Below are positions 42,530 to 49,614 of a stretch of DNA of 64,000 bases, piece after piece (the stretch's first letter is position 1; each line of letters opens with the position of its first letter). The stretch covers positions 11,147,379-11,211,378 of the forward strand of contig OY744605.1 in the NCBI GenBank assembly GCA_963556255.1, given 5' to 3'. The DNA is from Allolobophora icterica (taxonomy: Eukaryota; Annelida; Clitellata; Crassiclitellata; Lumbricidae). Both the position numbers and the translations under genes were made by a program. The notes beneath the pieces are model-generated. The model was not told the origin of the DNA, searched no databases, and saw only the letters and a program-made list of their open reading frames with translations.

Positions 42530-45440
42530 TAATAATAATAACACCATACAACTAACTACTTTGAGAGATTTATTTGTGTTAAGTCTGTGTGCAATAGGGT
42601 GGAGTGAGAAAAAAAATTCTTTCCTTTTTATAAGCTAGACTATTAAAAATGTGCCAAATGTCCATTGTAACAATCCTGCCAAATGATATTATTTTCTGAC
42701 AACTGCTTGATCGCCCTTCGCCCAATTGAAATAATTGGCATTGTAACCATTTAAGTGGGCGTTTAAATGAAGCATTTCGACGATGCCAAAGGTAGGTTTG
42801 ATTTACATATGTGACACAGTTTAACAGAACCATCCAATAGCATAATAAAAGACCAGAGAGGACCAAGAAAGATGATAATCGGCGGTATAGATCAAGGGGA
42901 GACGTCAAAATTAAAGAGGAAATCCGAGCGAGAAGAAGCCAATCTCAAACGAATGAAGAAGCATAAGGCTGCAGAGAAAAAAGTCAAGCCAATTCTGCCG
43001 AAGACGACACTGACTCGTCGGACACTGACAGTGACAGTGCCACTGTCGATGAGATTGAGTACATTCCAGAATCAGTTAAAACTAAGCCAAAGCAGAATCG
43101 CCAATGTCAAAGAATGACAATGTCGCTACCTTCACTCGCTAAAACTTGCGATCGGACCGGAGTCTCGGATAGATCGGCTGCTGTATTAGCAACATCAGTT
43201 CTGCATGATCTTGGTCTCGTGTCGCCGATCGACCGATCTAAAGTAATCGATCGAAGCAAGATCCGCCGAGAACGCAGCAAAACTCGTAAGGAACTTCAGC
43301 AGAATGATTATCAGTTCGACCACACTCACACTGGCATGGAGGGAGTATTCTTTGATGGCCGCAAGGATCAAACTTTGACACAAGTTCTCGGCAACGACAA
43401 CAAGTACCACAAAAAAAACCTCACGGAAGAACACATAAGCATCATCGCAGAGCCGGGTTCTTCATACTTCAGCCACACGACTGCGCCATCAGGCTCCAGC
43501 AAAGACATAGCTGAGTCATTTGTCGCTAGTTTGAAAGAGCGGAATGCGAAGACAGAGAACATTAAAGTTGTAGGGTGTGACGGCACAAATGTGAACACGG
43601 GACACATAGCGGGCGTTATTCGGCGACTGGAAGAAACCTTCCAGCATCCTTTGCAGTGGCTGGTATGTCTGCTCCATGCCAATGAGCTGCCCCTGCGCCA
43701 TCTATTTCAGGCACTCAACGGCGAGACTACAGGCCCGCGCGGATTCTCGGGACCTATCGGAAAGAGGCTAGTGACGTGTAGCGAACAGCCTGTCTCTTCA
43801 TTTGCACCAGTACAACTGACCGAGCAACTGTCCAGTGTCGACCCGAAGGAGTTGAGCACAGATCAGCGCTATCTATTGGAAATGTGCAATAGTATCAGAA
43901 AAGGTGAATGTAGCATCGATCTGGCAATGCGAAACCCTGGTTGCCTGAATCACTCACGATGGCTAACGACAGCCAATAGAATCCTCCGATTATATGTCAG
44001 CGACATGGAACCGTCAGAGAATCTGAAAACGGTGGTGACGTTCATCATTCGCGTATATGCTCCAACGTGGTTCGCCATAAAAGCCCAGTCGTCATGCAAA
44101 GATGGAGCTAGGCACCTTCACCAGATCCTCGTCAAGTCACGATACCTCAGCCCTAAGCACAAGAAGATCGTCGACCCCGTCATTCATCGAAACGCATACT
44201 TCGCTCACCCGGAGAATCTCCTCTTAGCCATGATGACGGACCATCGACCACACATACGTGAGCTGGGCCTGCGACGAGTGATGAAGGCCAGAGCTGAAGC
44301 AGATCCCAATGGACAAATACGGAGGTTCAAGGTTCCCGCAAAACTCAACTTCAACGCTGTGGAATACTTCGACATGATCGACTGGGCAGTCTGCCCTATC
44401 TCGGAGCCTCCCGTAATCAAGGCAATGACAGACACTGAGCTAAGGGATCTCATCACGACGGAGGTGACTCCAACAGTCACCTTCCCAAAATTCCCCAGCC
44501 ACACGCAAGCTGTGGAAAGACACGTGAAGCTGGTGACCGAGGCGGCGATAGCTGTTTGTGGACAGAAATCGCGAGATGGCTTCATCCGTGCACGCGTCGC
44601 TTCTCGACAGCTAATGCCCACGTTCGAGTCAAAACGTGACTTCTCTCACCTCACCTTGTAACTGTTTGTGACTTTGAAATCAAAGATACTGTAATAATCA
44701 AGGCAGCTGATTGCATTAAGATGGCTATTGACTAGTTGACTACCTTACCTAGGCTGTGGAGCAGTGTGGACTCTAGTGTAGACTAGAGTGTACAGTAGAC
44801 TGTAGACTAGAGTGTAGACACTAATCTACCTATATCGTTCTGATGTCGCTTAGTATTGCAAAATAAAAAGTTGCGAAGGGCGATCAAAACATTAATCAAC
44901 ATTCTTGTAATTTTTACACAGTGTTCTATTGATCTATTGGCACCTTTTGACATATGTAGGTAATTGAAATTCACAAAAAAATTTTTTTTTGCCATTTTCA
45001 CTCCACCCTAGTGTGCAATGTGTGTGCCTGGATTTTCACAAGGCACCTTCTTAAGAAAACCTCAAAGGCAATGAAAGATAGCTACCCAAGGGAAATAACC
45101 TCCTAAACTCATATGGAGGCATGGCCACCCCTACCAAACCTACCTCTACCCTACACCTAGGCTGACCTTGTGAAATGCCATGGCCATCTAACATATCTCA
45201 AAAAGGTGCTATATAAAGTGCATTTCTTGAAATGTACTATAGAAATTGTTCTCCCAAGAGGCGCTATATAAAAAAGGCATTCTGTACAGGCACTACATAA
45301 ATGCTCTGGGGCACATGCAACACAGACCTGGCAGACTGCCATCCTCTGGTCACCGGATGGTGAACGTTGAGCTGAACGACTCTATGGTCCTCGTCTTCAC
45401 TCGTTGCGTGCACCACGTGAAAACCTATTTTCATTGGCAT
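22852..45440 (-). CDS. CEP104: CEP104, centrosomal/ciliary-tip protein, 25+ coding exons
   Basis: In transcript order (plus coordinates): 45328-45440, 41803-41894, 41349-41430, 41086-41224, 40081-40122, 39221-39354, 38664-38773, 37586-37641, 36923-37078, 36222-36261, 35750-35897, 34444-34534, 33677-33714, 33166-33251, 32510-32719, 31687-31748, 30986-31014, 30141-30206, 29350-29468, 28293-28521, 27322-27402, 26463-26599, 25453-25561, 23541-23685, 22866-23003. Nearly all are GT-AG with matching phase. They give about 884 codons against 925 aa in human CEP104. The order jelly-roll, coiled coil, TOG, zinc fingers matches that protein, which binds tubulin and end-binding proteins at the distal centriole and cilium tip and is mutated in Joubert syndrome. 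An acceptor (cttacag) two bases before the ATG implies an upstream non-coding exon. Open points: one short exon missing between 30986 and 30206, a phase conflict at 34444/33714, and the C-terminal exon not found. Read-through of the last donor would stop at 22852. Confidence 0.92.
22866..27402 (-). CDS. CEP104: CEP104 zinc-finger exons
   Basis: Exon 27322-27402 is a lysine-rich helix (NKKNEKEKKINPDEDRLKKL). Exon 26463-26599 is a basic/proline linker ending IPPEAALDD. Exon 25453-25561 reads CIFCGETSEQFTQAGLDFHY and WQNC, then TRCTHCKT. Exon 23541-23685 reads YVRCPRCTEAIPKL and HVSHRTCI. Exon 22866-23003 reads NRCPLCHTNVPVGDESW and HLAGKNGC. The Cys/His pairs match the human CEP104 zinc-finger array that binds CP110 and NEK1. 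In the last exon the true frame is not the one that opens with ATG. The human C-terminal SxIP motif for EB1 binding is not visible here. Confidence 0.92.
24001..24062. repeat. Perfect 29-bp hairpin, 4-nt loop
   Basis: The 29 bases from 24001 (CAGCTTATTCACGAGG ...) are exactly complementary to 24034-24062, with loop GCCA. The flank 'ctggtgccctgcgctta' belongs to a dispersed repeat also seen near 10685, 46010 and 60815. It lies in a CEP104 intron. It could be an extruding cruciform or a precursor-like hairpin, but nothing shows expression. Confidence 0.9.
24775..25400 (+). mobile_element. tRNA-SINE-like element, split by a hAT insertion
   Basis: The head gatgcggtggtgtagaagta and ggagggttgca is interrupted at 24825 and resumes at 25203 with gggttgcacgttcgaatc, restoring a B box once the insert and one target copy are removed. 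The body continues with 'gaccatggacaagctgctca' and ends near 'gcgccatataaatt', a tail like other SINEs here. Confidence 0.7.
24825..25202. mobile_element. hAT-type MITE, 378 bp, nested in a SINE
   Basis: It begins CAGAGGCGCGTTTACACG and ends CTGTAAACGCGCCTCTG. A perfect 8-bp duplication GGGTTGCA lies at 24817-24824 and 25203-25210. The interior has repeated 'gcgcctagggcccc' phrases near the right end and 'gagggcccccaaatctcg' twice near the left. There is no coding frame. Confidence 0.9.
25640..25815 (+). mobile_element. SINE (family A-related) with duplicated B box
   Basis: 'aatgtggagggcaagggttc' and 'gagtctcgtt' are repeated in tandem as 'aatgtggagggtaagggttc' and 'gagtctcttc'. They are followed by the core phrase gggaccttgagcaagtact and ttcactcacaattgctcagc, shared with copies at 28095, 37245 and 37455. 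The duplicated promoter box is unusual. Confidence 0.7.
26010..26364. mobile_element. Old hAT-type MITE
   Basis: The left end aatgcttctcaaagt and right end acgtttgagttgcactg are imperfect complements. 'gaccggcaccgggccgtgg' near the right end is the kind of subterminal GC palindrome seen in this hAT group. No clear target duplication remains. It lies in a CEP104 intron next to a SINE-head scrap. Confidence 0.6.
27749..28073. mobile_element. hAT-type MITE, 325 bp, nested in a SINE
   Basis: It begins CAGGGATGGCGAACCTATGG and ends GGTTTGCCTCCCCTG. The flanks GTTTAGTG (27741-27748) and GTCTAGTG (28074-28081) match at 7 of 8. The left end is of the widespread 'GGGATGGCGAACCTATGGC' hAT type. SINE text resumes after it (gggaccttgagcaagtcctt). 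Confidence 0.85.
28293..32719 (-). CDS. CEP104: CEP104 TOG-domain exons
   Basis: Exon 32510-32719 reads KATKAFSKSWSRREEAIMEV and MMRTSAVLINRAIKDKVIS. Exon 31687-31748 reads VFNAGLHLLRMILTKYISKH. Exon 30986-31014 reads HLFDIHVQRI. Exon 30141-30206 reads AQRQRDITKDFILQASQFKD. Exon 29350-29468 reads PVQTVVTKCLVPV and ARLALSRTELVESLYKVHG. Exon 28293-28521 reads GLTVENIMKFATTSLAH and IGAPVRQYLPADGAKTRKN then VVYKQLF. This follows the human tubulin-binding TOG array helix by helix. About 14 residues around the human LLTRTGD motif are missing between 30986 and 30206. Confidence 0.9.
29640..29945. repeat. Purine-rich minisatellite (GGACAGGACAAGGGAAA type)
   Basis: Degenerate units of about 16-17 bp on the plus strand, almost wholly A and G plus C in 'gac'. 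The long minus-strand frames rich in S, C, P and L are artefacts. It lies within a CEP104 intron, so the transcript would carry the pyrimidine-rich complement. Confidence 0.85.
30457..30633. mobile_element. Short hAT-type MITE, 177 bp
   Basis: It begins CAGGCCCGCCGAGAGG and ends CTGTCGGTGGCCCTG. A perfect 8-bp duplication CATGTGGG lies at 30449-30456 and 30634-30641. It sits in the CEP104 interval where one short TOG exon is missing. Confidence 0.85.
31235..31500. repeat. About 65-bp tandem repeat, four copies
   Basis: Units contain 'ctgtgcatatctgaatatca', 'acatggcacctttactatc' and 'tctttcaaaggtgctgaaac'. The last unit ends 'tttatatagcactt', like a SINE tail, so the array probably grew from a SINE 3' end. 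Confidence 0.8.
31990..32492 (+). mobile_element. Degenerate CR1/L2-like LINE 3' end
   Basis: Broken plus-strand text corresponds to the C-terminal reverse transcriptase segment ('attggacccacaatttggaa' for GPTIW, then 'gactgttctctttcacc') and ends 'cttgaaggggcgcaatataa' followed by GATTGATTGATTGATTGA. It matches the layout of the intact fragment at 17835-18600. Confidence 0.75.
32745..33030. repeat. Polypurine tract (GGAAGAGGA type)
   Basis: About 285 bp, almost entirely A and G on the plus strand, degenerate GGAGGAAGA units. The minus-strand pyrimidine frames are artefacts. It lies just upstream, in transcript sense, of CEP104 exon 32510-32719 and so lengthens that intron's pyrimidine content. 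Confidence 0.85.
33166..35897 (-). CDS. CEP104: CEP104 linker exons before the TOG array
   Basis: Exon 35750-35897 reads RQRTPPKRHPELPVIATPV and DPYDDRILPAIA, matching the human YDERPLPAIRK motif. Exon 34444-34534 reads KKQNLDPFPPSESRMTSRTP and FSDRPTDLAES. Exon 33677-33714 reads DDATNENFQNEE. Exon 33166-33251 reads GENSEEPEVLSSKDQSSAAE and LSHVFGQPL. The last two join in phase, as does the junction to the next exon. The join 34444 to 33714 does not keep phase: the first ends in phase 0, the second needs a carried base. An alternative donor at 34500 (gtcgaa) would restore it. Confidence 0.78.
33285..33565. repeat. 14-bp minisatellite (TATTTACAGGCTAC)
   Basis: About 15 degenerate units of TATTTACAGGCTACTATTTAC type, with shortened TATTTACTATTTA variants. 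It lies just upstream, in transcript sense, of CEP104 exon 33166-33251. Confidence 0.85.
34714..35245. repeat. 231-bp tandem duplication, two copies plus a part
   Basis: The unit starting 'gtcggtaagt' near 34716 is repeated with only one or two changes at +231 bp, then a third partial copy ends near 35245. The near-identity suggests recent origin or gene conversion. Confidence 0.92.
35418..35622 (-). mobile_element. tRNA-derived SINE (family B), minus strand
   Basis: Same body as 19895-20110: 'ctcagcctcagcatatgagg', 'gtggatggccagtcctc', a complementary B box at 'cgggatttgaacccccg', and the head side at 'gactgtccagctacaac'. Confidence 0.75.
36222..38773 (-). CDS. CEP104: CEP104 coiled-coil exons
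   Basis: Exon 38664-38773 reads PDYISPMDDLAFDLYQDPE and IIRQLEKRKREAAL. Exon 37586-37641 (56 nt) reads KERFEDAKKIKACIQELQQ. Exon 36923-37078 reads AGQKLSKLEVEKRRAIEDED and YDVAALKKTEMDECRQQVYK. Exon 36222-36261 reads VSPQQPVHIIDDS. The charged heptad-like segments match the human region YISPLDDLAFDMYQDPE followed by KERYDYAKKLKQAI. An inverted pair of SINEs flanks the 56-nt exon (see 37163 and 37899). An array of 22-bp repeats carrying donor-like CAGGTAACA follows the 36923 donor. Confidence 0.92.
36518..36842. repeat. 22-bp minisatellite, about 15 units
   Basis: Units read ACCTGTATCTTAATACACTG plus two bases, with variants (acctgactcttaacacattg). On the CEP104 sense strand each good unit contains CAGGTAACA, a donor-like sequence, in an intron just past exon 36923-37078. 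Confidence 0.9.
37163..37404 (+). mobile_element. CORE-type tRNA-SINE (family A), full length
   Basis: The tRNA head has A box ggtggctcagtggtaagttc and B box gggttgcaggttcgaatcc. The middle gaccttgggcaagtccttca resembles the CORE domain of MIR-type SINEs. The 3' end cgggagcgcctctgagtag and cgagaggcgctatagaaat is the same as the LINE tail at 18530-18570, ending in an AATAAA-rich tract. It lies in the CEP104 intron between exons 36923-37078 and 37586-37641. Confidence 0.88.
37899..38143 (-). mobile_element. CORE-type tRNA-SINE (family A), inverted copy
   Basis: This is the complement of the element at 37163, over its full length: tail 'atttctatagcgcctcctca', complementary core 'aaggacttgcccaaggtcc', complementary B box 'ggattcgaacctgcaaccc' and head 'ccactgagccaccacgcccc'. 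It is on the other side of the 56-nt CEP104 exon. An ATTT tract marks its A-tail. Confidence 0.88.
39221..45440 (-). CDS. CEP104: CEP104 N-terminal jelly-roll exons
   Basis: Exon 45328-45440 encodes MPMKIGFHVVHATSEDED through HHPVTRGWQSA. Exon 41803-41894 reads RFCLYPQVLIIQLERLAKIR and IQILSHQFLI. Exon 41349-41430 reads TKIEFYVGEVADG. Exon 41086-41224 reads YVARELKSVHVDVKGSYIKF and HKNHLNRLNIFQQ. The 42-nt exon 40081-40122 reads VGIIALNIIGDYES. These track human CEP104 residues about 1-150 with the same block order. Exon 39221-39354 (LDEFVNESAYWF ... DNTDPDRPVLPDVMNR) is in phase on both sides but has a weak acceptor without a pyrimidine tract, so it is less certain. The first coding intron (about 3.4 kb) contains an intact hAT-like transposon. 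Confidence 0.88.
40243..40731. mobile_element. hAT-type MITE related to the 7.3-kb copy
   Basis: It begins CAGGGGCTTCTATCCCTCC and ends GGCTAGATGCCCCTG, with internal 'gaagtcattggagcaacttc' and 'ggagcctttgctccaaggtt' phrases also present at 7285-7420. The flanks gacatcat and gactcatc are similar but not identical. Confidence 0.65.
40733..40975. repeat. Trinucleotide-rich tract (ATC/ATT/ACC)
   Basis: Degenerate ATC, ATT and ACC triplets over about 240 bp. Homopolymeric S, I or T frames are artefacts. Confidence 0.85.
41556..41740. repeat. CATA tetranucleotide tract
   Basis: Imperfect CATA/CACA repeats in a CEP104 intron. Confidence 0.9.
42180..42372 (+). mobile_element. LINE 3'-end relic
   Basis: Plus-strand text reads like the C-terminus WNGLRIV ... 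FHQFLKTVKNSAG of a LINE reverse transcriptase, followed by 'aagtggtgctatataaatg', the LINE tail. Confidence 0.6.
42463..42540. repeat. (AAT)n microsatellite
   Basis: About 25 AAT units with a single GAT interruption near the end, 55 bp before the left end of the hAT-like transposon. Confidence 0.95.
42595..45010 (+). mobile_element. Full-length hAT-like transposon, 2.4 kb
   Basis: The ends are a perfect 13-bp inverted repeat TAGGGTGGAGTGA (42595-42607 and complement 44998-45010), with A/T-rich imperfect extension. A perfect 8-bp duplication GTGTGCAA lies at 42587-42594 and 45011-45018. The TAGNG terminus and 8-bp duplication fit the hAT superfamily. The single long frame inside encodes a hAT-like RNase H-fold protein. 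It lies in the first coding intron of CEP104, on the opposite strand. The intact target duplication suggests recent insertion. Confidence 0.92.
42872..44661 (+). CDS. hAT-like transposase, N-terminus frameshifted
   Basis: The main frame is 43114-44661 (515 aa). Upstream, 42872-42963 encodes a lysine-rich, NLS-like segment (ETSKLKRKSEREEANLKRMK) in another frame. After the A6 run near 42977-42982 the main frame becomes open (from 42967) through an acidic stretch (AEDDTDSSDTDSDSATVDE). A lost A, or minus-one frameshifting, would join them. The blocks VVGCDGTNVNTG, CLLHANELPLRHL, NHSRWLTTANRIL and AVERHVKLVTEA follow the hAT order: catalytic Asp, C..H motif, conserved Arg-Trp, and Glu. The first catalytic Asp is not obvious; an ISIIAEPGSS segment sits where it is expected. 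I recall this as a multicopy animal family usually left unnamed, but have not checked that. It would cut and paste elements carrying the TAGGGTGGAGTGA ends. Confidence 0.85.
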
Positions 45441-45519
45441 CTCTGTAAGATTCAATTGCACAACAATCTGTAGTCAGTGATTCTGATAGACAATTAAATG
45501 GTGCTATATCAAGTGTCCA

Positions 45520-45710
45520 TACACCCAGACATACATACATACATACACATTCATAAATACAGTCATTCATACATACTAGTACATTCATCCATCTATACAA
45601 ACATACAAACATCCATACACACTCATACATACACACACATTCATACATACATAATTCATACATACATACATAAATGCATGCATGCATGCATCCATACATA
45701 TGTACATGCA
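45520..45710. repeat. CATA tetranucleotide tract
   Basis: Imperfect CATA repeats just upstream (gene sense) of the first CEP104 coding exon. SINE/LINE tail scraps (gaggcgctatataaa and the like) lie at 45200-45275. Confidence 0.9.
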
Positions 45711-46899
45711 CAATTCATCTATAGTGACCTGATGTAAAATCAGCCGATTTTTAGTCTGATTAACAACCACACAAGCGCATGCGATCTCCCTGACACAGCT
45801 TTTGTGTGGCGCTGAGAAACTTAGAAGATTTACACAGTTCCCTTATTGGAACATGGGTCCCACATGAGAATCATATAAGCAGGTTGACTGAGTTTCCGGG
45901 TTTAACATTAAACTGAGAATATGGAGCATTATGCATGCAAGTGTTGCTGCTAAATGACAATCATAAACCCCAAATTTCTAAAGCGCTACTTTAAAGCTAT
46001 GCACAGAGCACCAGCTTATTCAGGAATGTTGACAAGTCACAGTGCTACGACCAGAGTGTATAGAAGTCCTTCTATACACTCTGTGCTACGACTAAATACA
46101 TATACCTGAAATGTCTTGTATGCGCTAAGCTTATAGATGTTCAAGCGGACCTCAACGCGACATTGTAGGCCTATTCTGCACACAGAAAGGCCTGAAGCAT
46201 GAGGTAAAATATATCGCAATTACTTAATTACGAATATAACGTAACAAAGATTATAAGAAATGACTGTAATGGATGTGTAAACCAGCCTACTGTATATATT
46301 TTGTACGATTTGAACGTATCCAAAGACGCACCGGTTTATTTTCTAAAACTACAGACGCTTTATCGTGTAACGCTGCAAACAGTTAAGTTCACTAGAAAGC
46401 CTAAACATGTTGTATATGCTAAATTAACACTAATTGGCACGAATCAGTCAGCATAATCAACGAAATTCTGTGATACAACATAAAACTTTAATTATTATTT
46501 ACTAATCGCGATCACTTGACAACGAAGCTATGTACGTTTAGTCTGGTACATTGCCTCCACCGATTTACTGCAACAGTATGGGCAGGGTACCCGAATAACA
46601 TATGTGCGCGCGAGAAAAACCTCGTGTCATACATTTTTAAGTAATGTCAAAATTATTCATGACACGTTAAGTGCTCTCTGGCAATTAATTTATTGATTGG
46701 TTGCATGCAATATGACCACGTCTTGAGTTTCCGTAGCATTCTGACATTTTGCTCTCAGAAAAGTTGCATATTGCCGTAAATTTGTCCTAAAATAATCCTG
46801 CTTCTGTCAAAGACTTAATATCCAAAGATAACCCCTATGTAGAAATTATCTGAATAAAATTCCTTTCCTACAATAAATTGTAACATGAACTTTTATTTT

Positions 46900-47660
46900 T
46901 GGTGAATAATGAAGGATTATGAAATTCTGCTAACTGGCTCATCTAATGAGCGTCTGCTCACTCGCTTACTTACTAAAGAGTGACTTCATGCATTAGCAAC
47001 CAATAGAAACGATAACTTCCGGATGTAAACATTGTGTTTTTCGTAGATGTTTACGATCAAACCGTGTGTGACATTCTTCGTGCGCCAAGACAACAAATAA
47101 ACAATTCGCGCTTGGATCTAAAAATTACTGACAAGTAATATATCTGCTGCGTTATTAAATTAAATGGTTTCTTTTTCACATTGGATAAAACCTACATATT
47201 AAGACACAACATGCATATTAAAATTAATATAAGCTTACTTTTGGCGGGTTTACCTAAAACTGTCCGAAGATTTACTGTGTAGCTGCCGAGCGTGAATAAC
47301 AAACATTGGCAGTTTTTAAATACTTTCTTCTTGCTGTTTATTTGTTGGCGACTTTTCATTTATATTTCACTGGCAGTGTCAGTCGGTGGCGCAATTGTGT
47401 GGGAAGGACCTTTCTGATCGAAGACCGTAAGGGCTCATACGTGTTGTTAACTAACTTGGCGAACTAACTGCGCATTCTGCAGTACATGGCAAACAGTGTG
47501 ACCTTACTGAAAATCAGTCTTCATATCATTATCATGTTTTCATGATCATAATGTCACCATCAGTCGTCGGAATTACCGTTTGACATGTTCTTTGCCTCGA
47601 CCTGCACAAGTTTTGTCATGTGTCTTTGATTGTTTAGTTCCTGGTCTGTGGCTTCAGCGA
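46900..47660. promoter_or_regulatory. Candidate divergent promoter of CEP104 and FAM221B
   Basis: This is the DNA between the two head-to-head genes. It is unusually free of recognisable transposons compared with its surroundings. A CCAAT box (47000-47004) lies 11 bp from ACTTCCGG (47015-47022), an ETS-type site. No TATA box is at an obvious place. The CEP104 ATG exon begins at an acceptor, so its first exon must lie to the right of 45442. The assignment rests on position and motifs only. Confidence 0.4.
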
Positions 47661-47662
47661 CC

Positions 47663-49100
47663 ATGTCGAAGCCACGCGGTAGAGGGACTGGTGGAAACCC
47701 ACCACCAGCACAGGCGGCCTCCAGGTCATCTGGGGCAAAGTCTACATCGCAGGTAGTTTCACGCAAGATTTTCAGTTATTCAGTTCTTTCGTGCACAAGA
47801 AGCAGAAATGGATGTGTGATGTCTTGATGTCTATTCTACTGTTTTGAACACAACCTTTTATCTGACTCCTATGTAAATTATTTCTCGAAGGCATCAGTCT
47901 GGCACGGCCATAACACTAGAGGATCACCATTATATAGGCCAATTAAAGCCCGCACTAATCTTAGAACCTTCAACGTCAAATCTATGGGACCGCAGATATG
48001 GAACACTATACCGCCCCATATCCAATCCGCACAGACCAGACATCGGTTTAAAAGGCTAATGAAGGATTTCATCCTGACTACAAGTAATGATGGTATCTGC
48101 TTGACCTGACCCCCGCCAGGGATTTACTCAGAGGATGGAGCCGGAGCCCAGCGCCTGTGAAGTTCACCTTACTTTTAGTAATTAAGATTAGTTAAGGTTA
48201 ATTAAGGAGCAAAACCTTACGAGCCCCTCTCAAATCAAATATTGCATAGTAAAAAATCGTTTAGGATGGTGAGTGGGCTATAATTTAGACGAACCACTAG
48301 TAACCTATCGCCTGAACCAGCTGGGTATCCCCGCTTAGCGGGACTCTGGTCCCTTTGGGGGCACCCTTTGCCTCTCCTGACAACATACTAAGGTATAGGC
48401 AATAATTTTTTTTTCTATTTTCTTTCTCTCTTTTTATGTTACAGGATATTAAATTATAGCCATTACCTGTCTGTTAAGATTTAAATGGTCATGGTACATG
48501 TATAAGGAACTACACAAATATGTGATATGATTACTTGTCAGATGATGCAATAAAGCTGTTGTCATTGTCATTGTCATTGAGTGCTGGACTATGAACATTG
48601 CCCTTGGCTACTGCTATGAATAGATTAAAGGACTGCTCTTCTTGTTCTTCTTTATCTTGTTTCTGGAATTCTTATTTTTAATATCATTCAGACATTTTTC
48701 TTAAAAACAGCTACGCCATTCATACATACAGAAAGAAGAAAATTCTTCCTCCAATGTATGGTCATAATTATGCTTGTGATGAGCAGTGGCATGGCAACAA
48801 TTTTGGATCAAGTCCAGCTGAACATCCCTTCCTGTACTATCCACCTCAAGGTGTCTTTGTTGAATGCTTACAAAAATGATTCTCTACAACCGGTTGGACC
48901 CATGAATGGCCATTGACCATAGTCCAATGAACTGATTCATCAGCCATGTTAAGCGCCCTTCTGAGATTCTTAAAAGATGCGTTGCACATAGCCAGATACA
49001 TACATACATACATACATACATACATACATACATACATACATACATACATACATACATACATACATACATACATAAATACATACATACATACATGCATACA

Positions 49101-49131
<31 letters not shown>

Positions 49132-49583
49132 CTATAATCTATCTATAATGAACTTCTATAGCGCCCCTTCAAGAAATCTACTCAGTGGCGCTCCCGACCC
49201 AGGCCCGGTCAAAAAGAAAGGTCTTAAGAAGGCCATAGAAAGTACCTGAGAGGTCTCTAGGGAGAGAGCGAAGGGAAAGAGGGAGGTCGTTCCAAGCGGT
49301 AGGACCCACCACGGAGAATGCCCTACGCTGCGCCATAGCAGTACGCGCATAGGGGACAACAAAATCACCCCGGGAGGCCGAGCGCAAGGCACGGCGCCCC
49401 GCACAAGCGGAAGTTAAAGTAAAGAGCTCGCAGAGGTAGGCCGGGGCCCGCCCTAGGACACAATGCCACGCCATGGTGGAGACCCTGTAATGAATGCGAT
49501 GCTGGACAGGAAGCCAATGGAGAACGTCCCGCATAAATTCAGAGACGTACATACATAGTTACATACATTCATACATACATACA

Positions 49584-49614
<31 letters not shown>

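Noticed and set aside
48997..49612. CRISPR-like regularity in CATA blocks
   Set aside because: A pure tetranucleotide microsatellite in animal DNA, with no spacers.
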